DNA of 64,000 nucleotides from Lachnoclostridium sp. UBA5725 (GTDB taxonomy: Bacteria; Bacillota; Clostridia; Lachnospirales; Lachnospiraceae): positions 49,318-113,317 of the forward strand of contig DIGJ01000027.1 of the NCBI GenBank assembly GCA_002419585.1. The letters are read 5' to 3'. Below are positions 1 to 8,291 of the stretch, in pieces; position 1 is the stretch's first letter, and each line of letters opens with the position of its first letter. A program made the position numbers and the translations under genes. The notes under the pieces were generated by a model. That model saw only the letters and a list, made by a program, of their open reading frames with translations, did not search any database and was not told the origin of the DNA.

Positions 1-440
1 TCATATGCATATCTTTCTGATGGCCAAACAGCATGTGTTTTATAATCCTTTCCACCTAATAATACTGCCTCCCCTTTTACAGGTACGCTTAAAGTGATTG
101 CGTCTGACACATTTGCATTATCTGGATATGGTATAAATATTAGACCAACTAATATAGTTATCGGAAACGCCAATAATAGTGACGCTGCCATATGGACAAT
201 TCTAGTTTTCTTTTTCATAAAACACCGAATTATTAGAATCACCAACTGTACCCAAAAAAGGAATACGCCCAATGGACCCAGCACAAAAATAGCAGCTGTC
301 CATGCTAATCCTCCTGCTCTTCCTTTCACGAAATAAATCAAGCATATAATAAAAATAATTATTGAAAGTACAATAATTTCATATAAATATCTTTTAAATA
401 CTTTTGCCACATATGTAAAATTACTGTTATTACTTTCCAT
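1..440 (-). CDS. Membrane-anchored M23-like peptidase, N-terminal part (cut by window edge)
   Basis: The minus strand carries an open frame from an ATG at 438-440, preceded by a GGGGA ribosome site, that runs off the left edge after about 146 codons. Three hydrophobic segments (about residues 18-38, 45-70 and 80-102) are followed by an extracytoplasmic stretch with SVPVKGEAVLLGG, a KTHAVWP motif and a YAYD motif. That pattern resembles the start of membrane-bound peptidase M23 (LytM-like) domains, which begin with a similar Gly- and His-containing strand. The catalytic zinc motifs would lie outside the window, so the family call is inference. The plus-strand reading of the same region is a shadow. 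A plain hypothetical membrane protein remains possible. Confidence 0.5.
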   Translation of the reverse strand, partial: MESNNSNFTYVAKVFKRYLYEIIVLSIIIFIICLIYFVKGRAGGLAWTAAIFVLGPLGVFLFWVQLVILIIRCFMKKKTRIVHMAASLLLAFPITILVGLIFIPYPDNANVSDAITLSVPVKGEAVLLGGKDYKTHAVWPSERYAY

Positions 441-807
441 ATCATTCCCCTTTTACTAAATAATTTATTACTGAATTCAAGACATAATTAGGTATTACCA
501 TTCTGAATTATATCAATTCCAAGGTTATGAAAATAATTACCAAAAAAGCACGCTACCATTATTCATGATAGGGTGCTCTATAATATTTCCAAAAATTAAT
601 CCTATTTATATTGAAGTGTCTTAAATTTATCCACACTTCAACATAAATGATAACACAAATGCAATTACAAGTCTACCATTTTTTTACATAAATGATATGA
701 TATTAATGTCGACATTATAATACAAATTAGATAAGCGTTATATAACAATTATAAAAATTTTGATACTCATTTTAACAAGTCAACATTATATACAAGGAGG
801 AATTAGG
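441..807. other. Divergent intergenic region with two inverted repeats
   Basis: This 367-bp AT-rich gap separates the minus-strand peptidase gene from the plus-strand acetyltransferase and should hold both promoters. It contains the terminator-like repeat at 547-577 and a 9-bp inverted repeat at 611-641 (TTGAAGTGT paired with ACACTTCAA) that could be an operator. A TATAAT at 716-721 is a possible -10 for the acetyltransferase, but no good -35 is visible at 17 bp. Confidence 0.4.
547..577 (-). terminator. Terminator-like hairpin, copy 1 of a dispersed repeat
   Basis: AGCAC at 547-551 pairs with GTGCT at 573-577, and the stem continues through CTACCAT and ATGATAG with a few mismatches. On the minus strand the hairpin is followed by TTTTTT, as in an intrinsic terminator. 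No minus-strand gene ends just upstream, which is odd for a terminator and suggests a repeat element. A close relative lies at 10158-10188. Confidence 0.45.
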
Positions 808-1551
808 ATGTACCGTATTTCAAAACAAGATCTAATTTCTGGATTTCAGAAATTAGGCGTTAAACCTGGAATGGAATTAGAAGTCCATAGTTCTTTAAAA
901 AGCTTTGGTTATGTAGAAGGAGGTGCTGTAACGGTTATTGATGCTTTAAAAGAAACGGTTGGTTGTAATGGAAGCATCTTTATGCCATCGTTAAGGTTAA
1001 GCCCAATGCTTCCTTTAACGGATGCAGATAAAAAATTAGGAATTACCTGTAAAATAAAGATTCTTAGCGCTGATGAAGAACATAGTGCAATGGGTCTCAT
1101 TGCTGATACTTTTAGACAAATGTCAGATGTCTTAACCGGTGATGGTATCTTTCGCGTATCTGCGTGGGGAAAGAATGCTGATAAGGTATCACATGGATTC
1201 CAATACCTAATTGATAATAATGGCAAGGCATTACAATTAGGCGTTGATATCTATAGATTAACCTCCATGCATTATGTTGAAGATTTGCTTCCTCAAAAAA
1301 TCAGAGATATTTTCAAGCCTTCCGAAGAAGTGAATAAGATTTATCCCCCAGATCAGTGGTTTATCGAAACGGGCGAGCCACCTGTAAAGCCTTGGTATAC
1401 CATTCAAAAAATGGCATTTGACAATGGTGTAATAAAAAAAGAACTTGTTGGTAAGTGTACTTGTATGTTTTTTAATATTTGGGATGTTGTCGGCTTATAT
1501 CAAAGGGAGCTAAAAAATAATCCTTACAAGTTATATGGAATAGAAGAATAA
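808..1551 (+). CDS. AAC(3)-family N-acetyltransferase-like protein
   Basis: The 247-residue product resembles the antibiotic (aminoglycoside 3-N-) acetyltransferase family, which uses acetyl-CoA. The N-terminal block HSSLKSFGYVEGG, followed by an AL..TVG..G.IFMPS stretch, matches the family's CoA-binding region. LGVDIYRLTSMHYVED near residues 155-170 corresponds to the usual LGV...TSLHLAE block. The ATG at 808 is chosen because an AAGGAGG ribosome site lies 7 bases upstream; the frame is open further upstream but has no ribosome site. Members of this fold also include enzymes unrelated to resistance, so drug resistance cannot be claimed. The gene stands alone between a divergent gene and the riboflavin leader. 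Confidence 0.7.
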   Translation: MYRISKQDLISGFQKLGVKPGMELEVHSSLKSFGYVEGGAVTVIDALKETVGCNGSIFMPSLRLSPMLPLTDADKKLGITCKIKILSADEEHSAMGLIADTFRQMSDVLTGDGIFRVSAWGKNADKVSHGFQYLIDNNGKALQLGVDIYRLTSMHYVEDLLPQKIRDIFKPSEEVNKIYPPDQWFIETGEPPVKPWYTIQKMAFDNGVIKKELVGKCTCMFFNIWDVVGLYQRELKNNPYKLYGIEE

Positions 1552-1566
1552 ATCAGACCATATAAA

Positions 1567-1595
1567 GTACCCTATCATTTTTCGTTATAGGGTGC
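1567..1595 (+). terminator. Hairpin after the acetyltransferase gene, copy 2 of the dispersed repeat
   Basis: GTACCCTAT pairs with ATAGGGTGC around a short T-rich loop, 15 bases after the acetyltransferase stop. The core ACCCTAT...ATAGGGT matches the repeat family seen at 547, 7416 and 10158. The downstream T-run is weak on the plus strand, so termination here may be inefficient. Confidence 0.45.
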
Positions 1596-1635
1596 CTATT
1601 TGCCCCGGTGCTGAACTCCATTTACTAATTTCTAT

Positions 1636-1664
1636 TTGACAATCATGATTCAGGGTGCTATACT
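1636..1664 (+). promoter_or_regulatory. Promoter of the riboflavin operon
   Basis: A consensus TTGACA (1636-1641) and TATACT (1659-1664) are separated by exactly 17 bp and lie directly before the FMN riboswitch. This is a strong housekeeping-type promoter. Confidence 0.85.
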
Positions 1665-1682
1665 TCGAATAAATTAATATGT

Positions 1683-1789
1683 ATCTTCAGGGCAGGGTGA
1701 AATTCCCTACCGGTGGTATAGCCCACGAACCGCAAGGTATGATTCGGTGTAATTCCGAAGCCGACAGTAAAGTCTGGATGAAAGAAGAT
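1683..1789 (+). ncRNA. FMN riboswitch (RFN element)
   Basis: The leader holds the conserved RFN blocks in order: ATCTTCAGGGCAGGGTGAAA, TTCCCTACCGG, AGCCCACGAACCGC, GCCGACAGT and AAAGTCTGGATG, closed by GAAGAT pairing back to ATCTTC. This RNA binds flavin mononucleotide and, in Firmicutes, promotes transcription termination. It is followed by terminator hairpins and then the rib genes, so high FMN should switch the operon off. Confidence 0.97.
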
Positions 1790-1823
1790 TTTTAAACCTC
1801 TTTAGGTTTTCTTAAGAATGTTG

Positions 1824-1858
1824 CTCTGGAATGATTTATTCATTTCAGAGTTTTTTAT
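1824..1858 (+). terminator. Riboswitch expression-platform terminator
   Basis: CTCTGGAATGA pairs with TCATTTCAGAG (one G-U pair) around a 5-base loop, and six T residues follow. The position just after the RFN aptamer marks it as the FMN-controlled terminator. Confidence 0.85.
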
Positions 1859-1885
1859 TTTAAAGATAAACCCTCATTGTTAATT

Positions 1886-1919
1886 ACTGCCTTGAACATA
1901 TATGTTTAAGGCAGTTTTT
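1886..1919 (+). terminator. Second hairpin before ribD
   Basis: ACTGCCTT and AAGGCAGT form a near-perfect stem, continued by AACAT/ATGTT, followed by TTTTT. It ends about 10 bases before the ribD ribosome site (GGAGG at 1926-1930). It could be a second terminator, or a structure that limits ribosome access. Confidence 0.6.
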
Positions 1920-1936
1920 ATTTATGGAGGAATCGT

Positions 1937-3040
1937 ATGACAGATGAAAAATATATGGACCTTGCACTTACTCTCGCAAAAAAAGGTATCGGTTTGGTAA
2001 ATCCTAACCCTATGGTGGGAGCAGTTATTGTAAAGGAAAGAAAAGTAATTGGACAGGGATGGCATGAAATATACGGTGGATGGCATGCAGAACGGAATGC
2101 GCTTAGTAACTGTAGAGAAAGTCCAAACGGTACCACTATGTACGTCACCTTGGAACCTTGCTGCCATCACGGAAAAACCCCTCCGTGTACAGATGCCATC
2201 ATACAAAATGGTATAAAAAAAGTGGTCATCGGTTCTTTGGATCCCAATTCTTTGATGTCAGGAAAAGGGGCTGCTATTCTTCGCAAGGCAGGAATTGATG
2301 TAGTTATCGGTGTATTAGAGGATAAATGCAAAGAGCTTAACGAAGTTTTCTTTCATTATATCCAAACAAAAACGCCATATGTTGTAATGAAATATGCCAT
2401 GACAATGGATGGAAAAATTGCGACTACAAGCGGGATGTCCAAATGGATTACAGGTATCAATGCCAGAGAAAACGTTCATAAAAGCCGTAACCAGTATTCT
2501 TCTATTATGGTGGGCGTAGGTACGGTAATTGCTGACAATCCCTCACTTACTTGCCGCATGGATGGAGGGAGGAACCCCACACGCATTATCTGTGACACAA
2601 ATTTGAATACACCACTAGAATCTACGATTATTACCACTGCAAAAGAAGTAAAAACAATCCTTGCTACTACTTGTGACAACCGAGAAAAGCAAAAACTCTA
2701 CCTTGCTCAAGGCTGTGAAATATTTAATATTAATCGAATGGATAATCATATTGATTTAAACCAATTAATGCTTCAACTTGGGAAGATAGGTATTGACAGT
2801 ATCTTTTTAGAAGGAGGATCCACCTTAAATTATTCTGCTTTGCAAAATAAAATCGTAAAAAAAATACAAATTTATATTGCACCGAAGCTATTTGGAGGAA
2901 GTCAATCAAAAACACCTGTAGGTGGCATTGGTATTCAGGAAGTCAGTAACTGCTTTTTATTGAAGAATCAGACAATCACATGGTTTGATGAAGATATTCT
3001 TATAGAAGGAGAGGTAGATTATACATGTTTACCGGAATAA
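1937..3040 (+). CDS. ribD: Bifunctional diaminohydroxyphosphoribosylaminopyrimidine deaminase / reductase
   Basis: This 367-residue enzyme does the second and third steps of riboflavin synthesis in the cytoplasm: deamination of the pyrimidine intermediate and NADPH-dependent reduction of its ribosyl side chain. The N-terminal deaminase domain shows the zinc motif HAE (WHAERNAL near residue 50) and PCCHHGKTPPC near residue 75. The reductase domain starts at about residue 145 (PYVVMKYAMTMDGKIAT) and contains EGGSTLN near residue 295. A GGAGG ribosome site lies 6 bases before the ATG. It is the first gene of the FMN-controlled operon and overlaps ribE by 16 bp, which implies translational coupling. 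Confidence 0.97.
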   Translation: MTDEKYMDLALTLAKKGIGLVNPNPMVGAVIVKERKVIGQGWHEIYGGWHAERNALSNCRESPNGTTMYVTLEPCCHHGKTPPCTDAIIQNGIKKVVIGSLDPNSLMSGKGAAILRKAGIDVVIGVLEDKCKELNEVFFHYIQTKTPYVVMKYAMTMDGKIATTSGMSKWITGINARENVHKSRNQYSSIMVGVGTVIADNPSLTCRMDGGRNPTRIICDTNLNTPLESTIITTAKEVKTILATTCDNREKQKLYLAQGCEIFNINRMDNHIDLNQLMLQLGKIGIDSIFLEGGSTLNYSALQNKIVKKIQIYIAPKLFGGSQSKTPVGGIGIQEVSNCFLLKNQTITWFDEDILIEGEVDYTCLPE

Positions 3041-3654
3041 TTGAAGAAGTAGGCATTGTTAAGAACATTAAAAAGGGAACGAAATCTGCAATTTTAACAA
3101 TTGCATGCAGCAAAATATTAGATGACTTAAATCTTGGTGATAGTGTTGCGACAAACGGTGTTTGCCTTACTGTAACCAACGTAAACAATTCTTCTTTTTC
3201 TGCTGATGTGATGAATGAAACTTTATCCAAATCGTCACTCGGAAGCCTGAGCAACAAAAGTAGAGTTAATCTTGAACGTGCAATGCCTGCAAATGGCAGA
3301 TTTGGTGGTCATATTGTTTCCGGTCATATCGATGGTACCGGTAAAATCACATCCGTTATAAAAGATGATATTGCAATTTGGTATACCATTCAAACCAGCC
3401 CAAAAATCATGCGATATATCATTGAAAAAGGTTCTATTGTCATAGACGGTATCAGCCTTACTATTGCAAAACTAACACATGACAGCTTTTGTGTGTCGGT
3501 GATTCCTCATACTGCTAAGTACACAACACTATCTGAAAAAAAAATAGGTTGTTTCGTAAATCTGGAAAATGACATCATTGGAAAGTACATCGAAAAATTC
3601 ACACCAAATAGCAATCGTATTAACCATGAATTTTTAATAAAAAATGGATTTTAG
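3025..3654 (+). CDS. ribE: Riboflavin synthase alpha chain
   Basis: The 209-residue product dismutates two 6,7-dimethyl-8-ribityllumazine molecules to riboflavin. It has the N-terminal signature MFTGIIEE, and two similar lumazine-binding barrels follow: GDSVATNGVCLTV near residue 35-50 and the second repeat with GSIVIDGISLTIA near residue 135. Length matches the family (about 210). It overlaps the end of ribD and lies 9 bp before ribBA. Some species call the same gene ribC. Confidence 0.96.
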   Translation: MFTGIIEEVGIVKNIKKGTKSAILTIACSKILDDLNLGDSVATNGVCLTVTNVNNSSFSADVMNETLSKSSLGSLSNKSRVNLERAMPANGRFGGHIVSGHIDGTGKITSVIKDDIAIWYTIQTSPKIMRYIIEKGSIVIDGISLTIAKLTHDSFCVSVIPHTAKYTTLSEKKIGCFVNLENDIIGKYIEKFTPNSNRINHEFLIKNGF

Positions 3655-3663
3655 GAGGTCCTT

Positions 3664-4863
3664 ATGTTTAATTTTAGTACAATTCCCGAGGCCTTGGAAG
3701 GCTTACAAAAAGGAGAAATCATTCTTGTTACCGATGACGAAAGGCGTGAAAATGAAGGTGACTTTATCTGTGCGGCAGAATTTGCCACGACAGAAAACAT
3801 TAACTTTATGGCTATGCATGGTAAAGGGTTAATCTGCATGCCAATGAGTGAAGAAATTTGCACTCGTCTTCAGTTTCCTCAGATGGTAACAAACAATACT
3901 GATAATCACACAACAGCTTTTACTGTTTCAATTGACCATGTGAATACCACTACTGGCATCTCCGCAGCAGAACGAAGCATCACCGCTCTCAAGACAGTTG
4001 ATGAGAATACTAAGCCGGAGGACTTTCGCCGTCCGGGACATATGTTCCCGCTTCTTGCAAAAAAGAATGGTGTTCTAGAGCGAGATGGTCATACGGAAGC
4101 TACCGTAGATTTAATGCGTCTTGCAGGTCTGAAAGAATGTGGTCTGTGTTGTGAAATCATGCGAGAAGACGGATTTATGATGCGGACCCCTGAACTAATC
4201 GAGCTGGCCCAAAAGTGGAACTTGAAGTTTATTACGATAAAAGCATTACAGACTTATCGTAAAATGTTTGATAACCTAGTCGAGCGTGTCGCTAGTCCTT
4301 TGTTGCCAACTTCATATGGTAAATTTCGCGCGTATGGTTATCGAAACAAAATAAACGGTGAACATCACGTAGCTTTAGTAAAGGGTGATATCACGGATGG
4401 ACAAGAGGTTTTATGCCGGGTTCATTCAGAATGTCTAACCGGTGATGTATTCCATTCATCACGTTGCGATTGCGGCGAACAGTTAGCTTTGGCTATGCAA
4501 ATGATTGAAAAAGAAGGACGCGGCATTCTTCTATATATGAGACAAGAGGGAAGAGGTATCGGTCTTCTCAACAAATTAAAAGCTTATGAGCTACAAAGTC
4601 AAGGTATGGATACCGTCGAGGCAAACCTTGCACTTGGATTTGAAGAGGATTCAAGAGAATATTATATCGGTGCTCAAATACTTCGTGATTTAGGAGTAAA
4701 AACAATGCGACTTATTACAAATAATCCAGATAAGGTATATCAGCTTTCTGATTTTGGAATTGCAATCACCGAACGTGTACCGGTAGAAATTGAAGCAAAT
4801 GAGTACGATAAACACTATCTAAAAACAAAACAATCTAAAATGGGTCATTTTTTAAATATATAA
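3664..4863 (+). CDS. ribBA: 3,4-dihydroxy-2-butanone-4-phosphate synthase / GTP cyclohydrolase II fusion
   Basis: The 399-residue fusion supplies both precursors of lumazine. The N-terminal RibB half (about 1-200) has [11 protein letters not shown] for metal and substrate binding and GHTEATVDL. The C-terminal RibA half has [21 protein letters not shown], a zinc-binding Cys triad, and [17 protein letters not shown], the GTP-opening loop. An AGGAGG ribosome site precedes the ATG and the spacing to ribE is short. All catalytic blocks look intact, as expected for the Gram-positive fused form. Confidence 0.97.
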   Translation: MFNFSTIPEALEGLQKGEIILVTDDERRENEGDFICAAEFATTENINFMAMHGKGLICMPMSEEICTRLQFPQMVTNNTDNHTTAFTVSIDHVNTTTGISAAERSITALKTVDENTKPEDFRRPGHMFPLLAKKNGVLERDGHTEATVDLMRLAGLKECGLCCEIMREDGFMMRTPELIELAQKWNLKFITIKALQTYRKMFDNLVERVASPLLPTSYGKFRAYGYRNKINGEHHVALVKGDITDGQEVLCRVHSECLTGDVFHSSRCDCGEQLALAMQMIEKEGRGILLYMRQEGRGIGLLNKLKAYELQSQGMDTVEANLALGFEEDSREYYIGAQILRDLGVKTMRLITNNPDKVYQLSDFGIAITERVPVEIEANEYDKHYLKTKQSKMGHFLNI

Positions 4864-4877
4864 TAAAGGAGAATTTT

Positions 4878-5351
4878 ATGAAAACGTATGAAGGAAAACT
4901 AGTATCAAGGGACCTAAAAATAGGCATTATTACCGCAAGATTTAATGAATTCATTACTTCAAAACTACTTGGGGGTGCTGTAGATGCTCTAGTACGACAT
5001 GAAGTGAAAGAGGAGAATATTGAAATCGCATGGGTACCTGGTGCTTTTGAAATACCACTTATCGCTTCAAAAATGGCAAAAAGCAAGAAATATGATGCAA
5101 TTATATGCTTGGGTGCTGTAATCCGTGGGAGCACAACCCATTATGACTATGTTTGTAATGAAGTATCAAAGGGGATTGCACATGTTTCAATTAACAGTGA
5201 CATACCTGTAATGTTCGGTGTCCTTACAACAGAAAATATCGAACAGGCGATTGAACGTGCCGGAACCAAAGCAGGCAACAAAGGATTTGATTGCGCAGTC
5301 GGAGCTATTGAAATGATAAATCTTATAAGGGAAATAGAAAATAATGACTAA
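4878..5351 (+). CDS. ribH: 6,7-dimethyl-8-ribityllumazine synthase
   Basis: The 157-residue product condenses the RibA/RibD pyrimidine with the RibB butanone phosphate to lumazine, the substrate of RibE. Family blocks are visible: [10 protein letters not shown] near residue 20, [10 protein letters not shown] near residue 55, the loop [17 protein letters not shown] near residue 80-95, and [11 protein letters not shown] near residue 110. It is last in the operon, 14 bp after ribBA, with an AAAGGAGA ribosome site. Length matches the family. Confidence 0.97.
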   Translation: MKTYEGKLVSRDLKIGIITARFNEFITSKLLGGAVDALVRHEVKEENIEIAWVPGAFEIPLIASKMAKSKKYDAIICLGAVIRGSTTHYDYVCNEVSKGIAHVSINSDIPVMFGVLTTENIEQAIERAGTKAGNKGFDCAVGAIEMINLIREIENND

Positions 5352-5402
5352 CTCATTTTATTTGATGAAACTCCAAATAGCATAAAATTATATCATAATG
5401 TA

Positions 5403-5714
5403 TTATAAAAGAGGCCGATACCATCTATTTTCAATACCTGGTATCGGTCGCTTATTTACCGTATGAATCAGTTCTGTTCCATATCCTATTCTTTGGAGTT
5501 CTGGTGATATAAACATCTCCTCAATGAATACTTCGCTGTTGTTCCACCATATTTTCTCATGTGCAAATATTGCTCCTTTTATTTCAGTGTCAATCAATAG
5601 TGTGTAACCAATGAATTTTGCATGATTAACAAAATCTTGCAGATAACATGTTGCGGTATCTAATGCCCAATGACATTGCCACAATTCATAGAACCCTTTA
5701 AGAATAAGGCTTAT
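5403..5714 (-). pseudogene. Remnant of a GNAT-family acetyltransferase
   Basis: An open frame of about 100 codons encodes the middle of a GNAT N-acetyltransferase: a WALDTATCYL helix, GYTLLIDTEIKGAI strands and the acetyl-CoA block FISPELQRIGYGTELIHTV. There is no ATG; the first possible start is a TTG at 5682-5684 without a ribosome site. The usual first 30 or so residues are missing. After the CoA block the frame runs straight through the terminator at 5413-5449, so the C-terminal third is also gone. It directly follows two in-frame TAA codons at the end of the DUF4179 gene. I read it as a doubly truncated relic, not a working enzyme. Confidence 0.65.
5413..5449. terminator. Terminator between the riboflavin operon and the sigma/DUF4179 unit
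   Basis: GGCCGATACCA at 5413 pairs with TGGTATCGGTC ending at 5449. On the minus strand CTCTTTTAT follows the stem; on the plus strand a weaker CTTATTT follows. It can end transcription from both converging units. Confidence 0.75.
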
Positions 5715-5717
5715 TTA

Positions 5718-6740
5718 TTAGTAGATGGAAAGACTTACTTTTTTGTCACCAAACATGATTGCTTGAATCTGATTCATATCAATTACTTTCGAAAACTTTC
5801 CGGTTGCAATATACTCTTTGCCTTCCCCGTCGAAACTCTCACTCATTAGACCGTCATCCTCTTGTATTTCAGTTGCATCCTTATACTGTATAGCAGAAAT
5901 GATAAGCGGATACGTGATATCAAGTTCATCAAAATTAATATTATCTGCTTTTTGCAATGCCATGACATCATCACCATCACAATAAATCGTATACGATAAT
6001 GGTGATAGTTCAATCTTATTTATTGCAATATCACAACCATCGATTGAAACAGTTTTATTCACATCAAATGTGACAGAATTATTGGTCGATAAATTAATAC
6101 TAAAATCCCATTGGCCCTTAACAAGGTCATTTGTCGGACCCGCTTTCCCTTCATATTCCTGCAAAGCATTAAAATCAACACTTAATTCAGCTTCAGTAAA
6201 ATCATAGTCTGTATTTTTTTGAATCCATATTTCATACTCTCTGCTATTGCTGATATCTGGCTGCAAAAATTCATCTACAAAACCTGAACTCATACTTGTG
6301 TAAAAATCCGGACCGTTGGTAGCCTTTATATTAAAACCCATAGCATTATTCTCCGTCAGCTGCAAATTGTCTGAAGTAATTTTGAACAGAATATAGATCA
6401 GATTTTCATCCTGAATAGTCTGTTCCACGGAAATTGTGATGTCATTGTCAGAAACCGATTGTACAATCTGACTTGAATAGCCATCCTTTGATAGCTTCTC
6501 CTGCTGTTGGTCATTTGCACTAAAATTGTCTAAAGCTCTTTGATTCCATCTAACTGCTGCGTATACAGTGATAGTACTAATCATCATGACACCAATTGCA
6601 ATAGCTACTACATATTTTCTCTTAGACATCCTACAACACCTCTCCTCTTCCGGTAATTCATGAAGCACTTCACATATCTTGTTATGAAATTCATTTGTTA
6701 TTTGCGGAAAATCATTTTCCCAATCATACATTTGCTTCAT
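5718..6740 (-). CDS. DUF4179 membrane protein, probable anti-sigma factor
   Basis: The 340-residue product has a short cytoplasmic N-terminus ending in basic residues (about 1-42), one membrane segment near residues 43-62, and a large outer domain. The block VRWNQRALDNFSAND just after the membrane segment is typical of DUF4179 proteins, which are usually encoded next to ECF-type sigma factors. The start lies 2 bp after the sigma gene's stop, with the ribosome site GAGGTG inside the sigma gene, so the two are translationally coupled. A role in holding the sigma factor at the membrane is inferred from that pairing. The signal it senses is unknown. Confidence 0.75.
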   Translation of the reverse strand: MKQMYDWENDFPQITNEFHNKICEVLHELPEEERCCRMSKRKYVVAIAIGVMMISTITVYAAVRWNQRALDNFSANDQQQEKLSKDGYSSQIVQSVSDNDITISVEQTIQDENLIYILFKITSDNLQLTENNAMGFNIKATNGPDFYTSMSSGFVDEFLQPDISNSREYEIWIQKNTDYDFTEAELSVDFNALQEYEGKAGPTNDLVKGQWDFSINLSTNNSVTFDVNKTVSIDGCDIAINKIELSPLSYTIYCDGDDVMALQKADNINFDELDITYPLIISAIQYKDATEIQEDDGLMSESFDGEGKEYIATGKFSKVIDMNQIQAIMFGDKKVSLSIY

Positions 6741-6742
6741 TT

Positions 6743-7210
6743 TTACACCTCATCTTCTAATAATTGTTTTATTTGTTTTCTTCCTGTTGAAAGTCTGCTC
6801 TTAACCGTACCTACAGGTATTCTCAATATACTTGCAATTTCGCTCACTTTATAGCCTTCAATATAGCATAAAACGATAGGTACCCTATGTTTTATATCCA
6901 GTTTTTTAATCACGCGATACAATTCTGAATTTTTTTTATCTTCTACTGTTTTTTCCTGCATATATGCATCATAAGATAATTCATGTTTTTTTGTACGCAG
7001 AATCCGATAACACTCATTTATCAATATTCGTGTCAACCATGTTTTGAAAAAGTTTACCTCCTTTAATGTATTTCGTTTTGTATAAGCCTTTAAAATGGCT
7101 TCTTGAACAGCGTCTTCACAATCTGTTTCATTACCTAATATTGATTTTGAAACATGATATAAAGTCGATTCAGCTTCCAGTACTTTACGTGAAAACTCAG
7201 TTTTATCCAT
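6743..7210 (-). CDS. RNA polymerase sigma factor, ECF-type sigma-70 family
   Basis: The 155-residue product has region 2 near residues 15-80 (DCEDAVQEAILKAY, FKTWLTRILINECY) and region 4 near residues 100-150 (YIEGYKVSEIASILRIPVGTVKSRL, a helix-turn-helix for -35 recognition). Length fits a small alternative sigma factor that redirects RNA polymerase. I place the start at 7210 because AAAGGG lies 6 bases before that ATG; a longer frame begins 15 bases upstream without a better site. It is co-transcribed with the DUF4179 gene. The region upstream (7226-7340) holds a tandem 11-bp repeat, GGTATAAAAAT, at 7313-7335 that may belong to the promoter. Confidence 0.88.
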   Translation of the reverse strand: MDKTEFSRKVLEAESTLYHVSKSILGNETDCEDAVQEAILKAYTKRNTLKEVNFFKTWLTRILINECYRILRTKKHELSYDAYMQEKTVEDKKNSELYRVIKKLDIKHRVPIVLCYIEGYKVSEIASILRIPVGTVKSRLSTGRKQIKQLLEDEV

Positions 7211-7415
7211 AATTAACCCTTTCATTGCTCTTAATTATTTTTCATTGCAGCTGCATTTCTTTTGTACATCTATTAGATGATATGAAAGCTTATTTGGTTC
7301 ATTTCAAATTAAATTTTTATACCATTTTTATACCAAATTCAATTCTTTCATCACTTTATTGTAAACCAAGGCATAACTTTTTTCTAAAATAATAAAGTAA
7401 CATATACACAAAAAC

Positions 7416-7438
7416 ACCCTACCATTTCTGATAGGGTT
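7416..7438 (-). terminator. Terminator after the MerR gene, copy 3 of the dispersed repeat
   Basis: On the minus strand ACCCTATCAG pairs with TGGTAGGGT, followed by GTTTTTG. It lies about 70 bp beyond the MerR stop and shares the core of the repeat family at 547, 1567 and 10158. Confidence 0.65.
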
Positions 7439-7509
7439 CCAAAAAAATCTTATTCATTATTATGCAACCAATTCAAAGTTAAAACGCTCAATTACATTTT
7501 TTGTCATTT

Positions 7510-8274
7510 TCATTTGTATATTTCATAATACACTTCCGCACTCATATCGCTGTTATATACTTCAAATGCTTTACCTGTGAGCTTTATTTTACGCTTTTGG
7601 GCATATTCTATGATTTTCTGGTGAGCATTACCGATAGACGAAAATCCTGATGTATGCATTGTATATATACAAGTTGCCGACGGTTCTTCCACACATAGTT
7701 GTGGTAATAATTCTGCAGTTATCACTGGAAGGCATGTTTCCATAGTGAAATCGCCACTTTCATCAAACAAAAAATCATATCTAACATAATGTGAACCTGC
7801 AATTATTAGTCCATTCTGAGCAGCAATTTCGTGCAATTTACCAATAGACATCCCCAAATGCTCGAGTTCAATATTTTCCTTTCTGGTTATTACCTCTTTT
7901 TGTTCAAATGTTTTGTTCTCTATAATCTCATACTGCCTTGTACATTCAGTTTTATGGCATGACATATACTTATCTAATTGCATTTTTATACTTATACTCG
8001 TCTGTATTTCATGCTCAAGCTGAATATTTCTCTCAGCTAGCGCTATCTTTTCATCAATGTTTCCAGATATAATTTGCTTAATTTCTTTTAAAGAAAGTCC
8101 ATATCTTCTATATTCTTTTATACGATTAAGTTCGTTCAATTGCTCATCACAATAATACCGATAGCCATTATTTTCACTTATTTGGTTAGGGATCAAAAGC
8201 CCATTTTCTTCATATAATCTTAATGCTTTCCTACCTACTTTTCCAATAACTGCAAATTGTCCTCTTGTAAAAAT
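7510..8274 (-). CDS. MerR-family regulator with effector-binding domain, likely ATT start
   Basis: The protein has an N-terminal MerR winged helix (TRGQFAVIGKVGRKALRLYEE, then NGYRYYCDEQL), a coiled-coil linker near residues 80-125, and a C-terminal GyrI-like effector domain (LPQLCVEEPSATCIYTMHTSG). In family members such as BmrR this domain binds small drugs. No ATG, GTG or TTG can start the complete helix-turn-helix domain: the first TTG (8196) would delete it. The frame continues up to an ATT at 8272-8274, with GAGGAGG 7 bases upstream, giving 254 residues that begin in the family's usual way. It starts 17 bp after the creatininase gene and probably controls the promoter at 9163-9193. The ligand is unknown. 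Confidence 0.8.
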   Translation of the reverse strand: MFTRGQFAVIGKVGRKALRLYEENGLLIPNQISENNGYRYYCDEQLNELNRIKEYRRYGLSLKEIKQIISGNIDEKIALAERNIQLEHEIQTSISIKMQLDKYMSCHKTECTRQYEIIENKTFEQKEVITRKENIELEHLGMSIGKLHEIAAQNGLIIAGSHYVRYDFLFDESGDFTMETCLPVITAELLPQLCVEEPSATCIYTMHTSGFSSIGNAHQKIIEYAQKRKIKLTGKAFEVYNSDMSAEVYYEIYK

Positions 8275-8291
8275 ATAAATTCCTCCTCACC

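Noticed and set aside
94..336. 80-codon plus-strand ORF at the left edge
   Set aside because: It is antisense to the minus-strand membrane-protein frame, which has membrane segments, a ribosome site and a coherent M23-like motif; the plus-strand reading has neither ribosome site nor recognisable pattern.
808..1551. Calling the acetyltransferase an aminoglycoside resistance gene
   Set aside because: The fold is recognisable, but many chromosomal members of this family do not confer resistance and no mobile element surrounds it.
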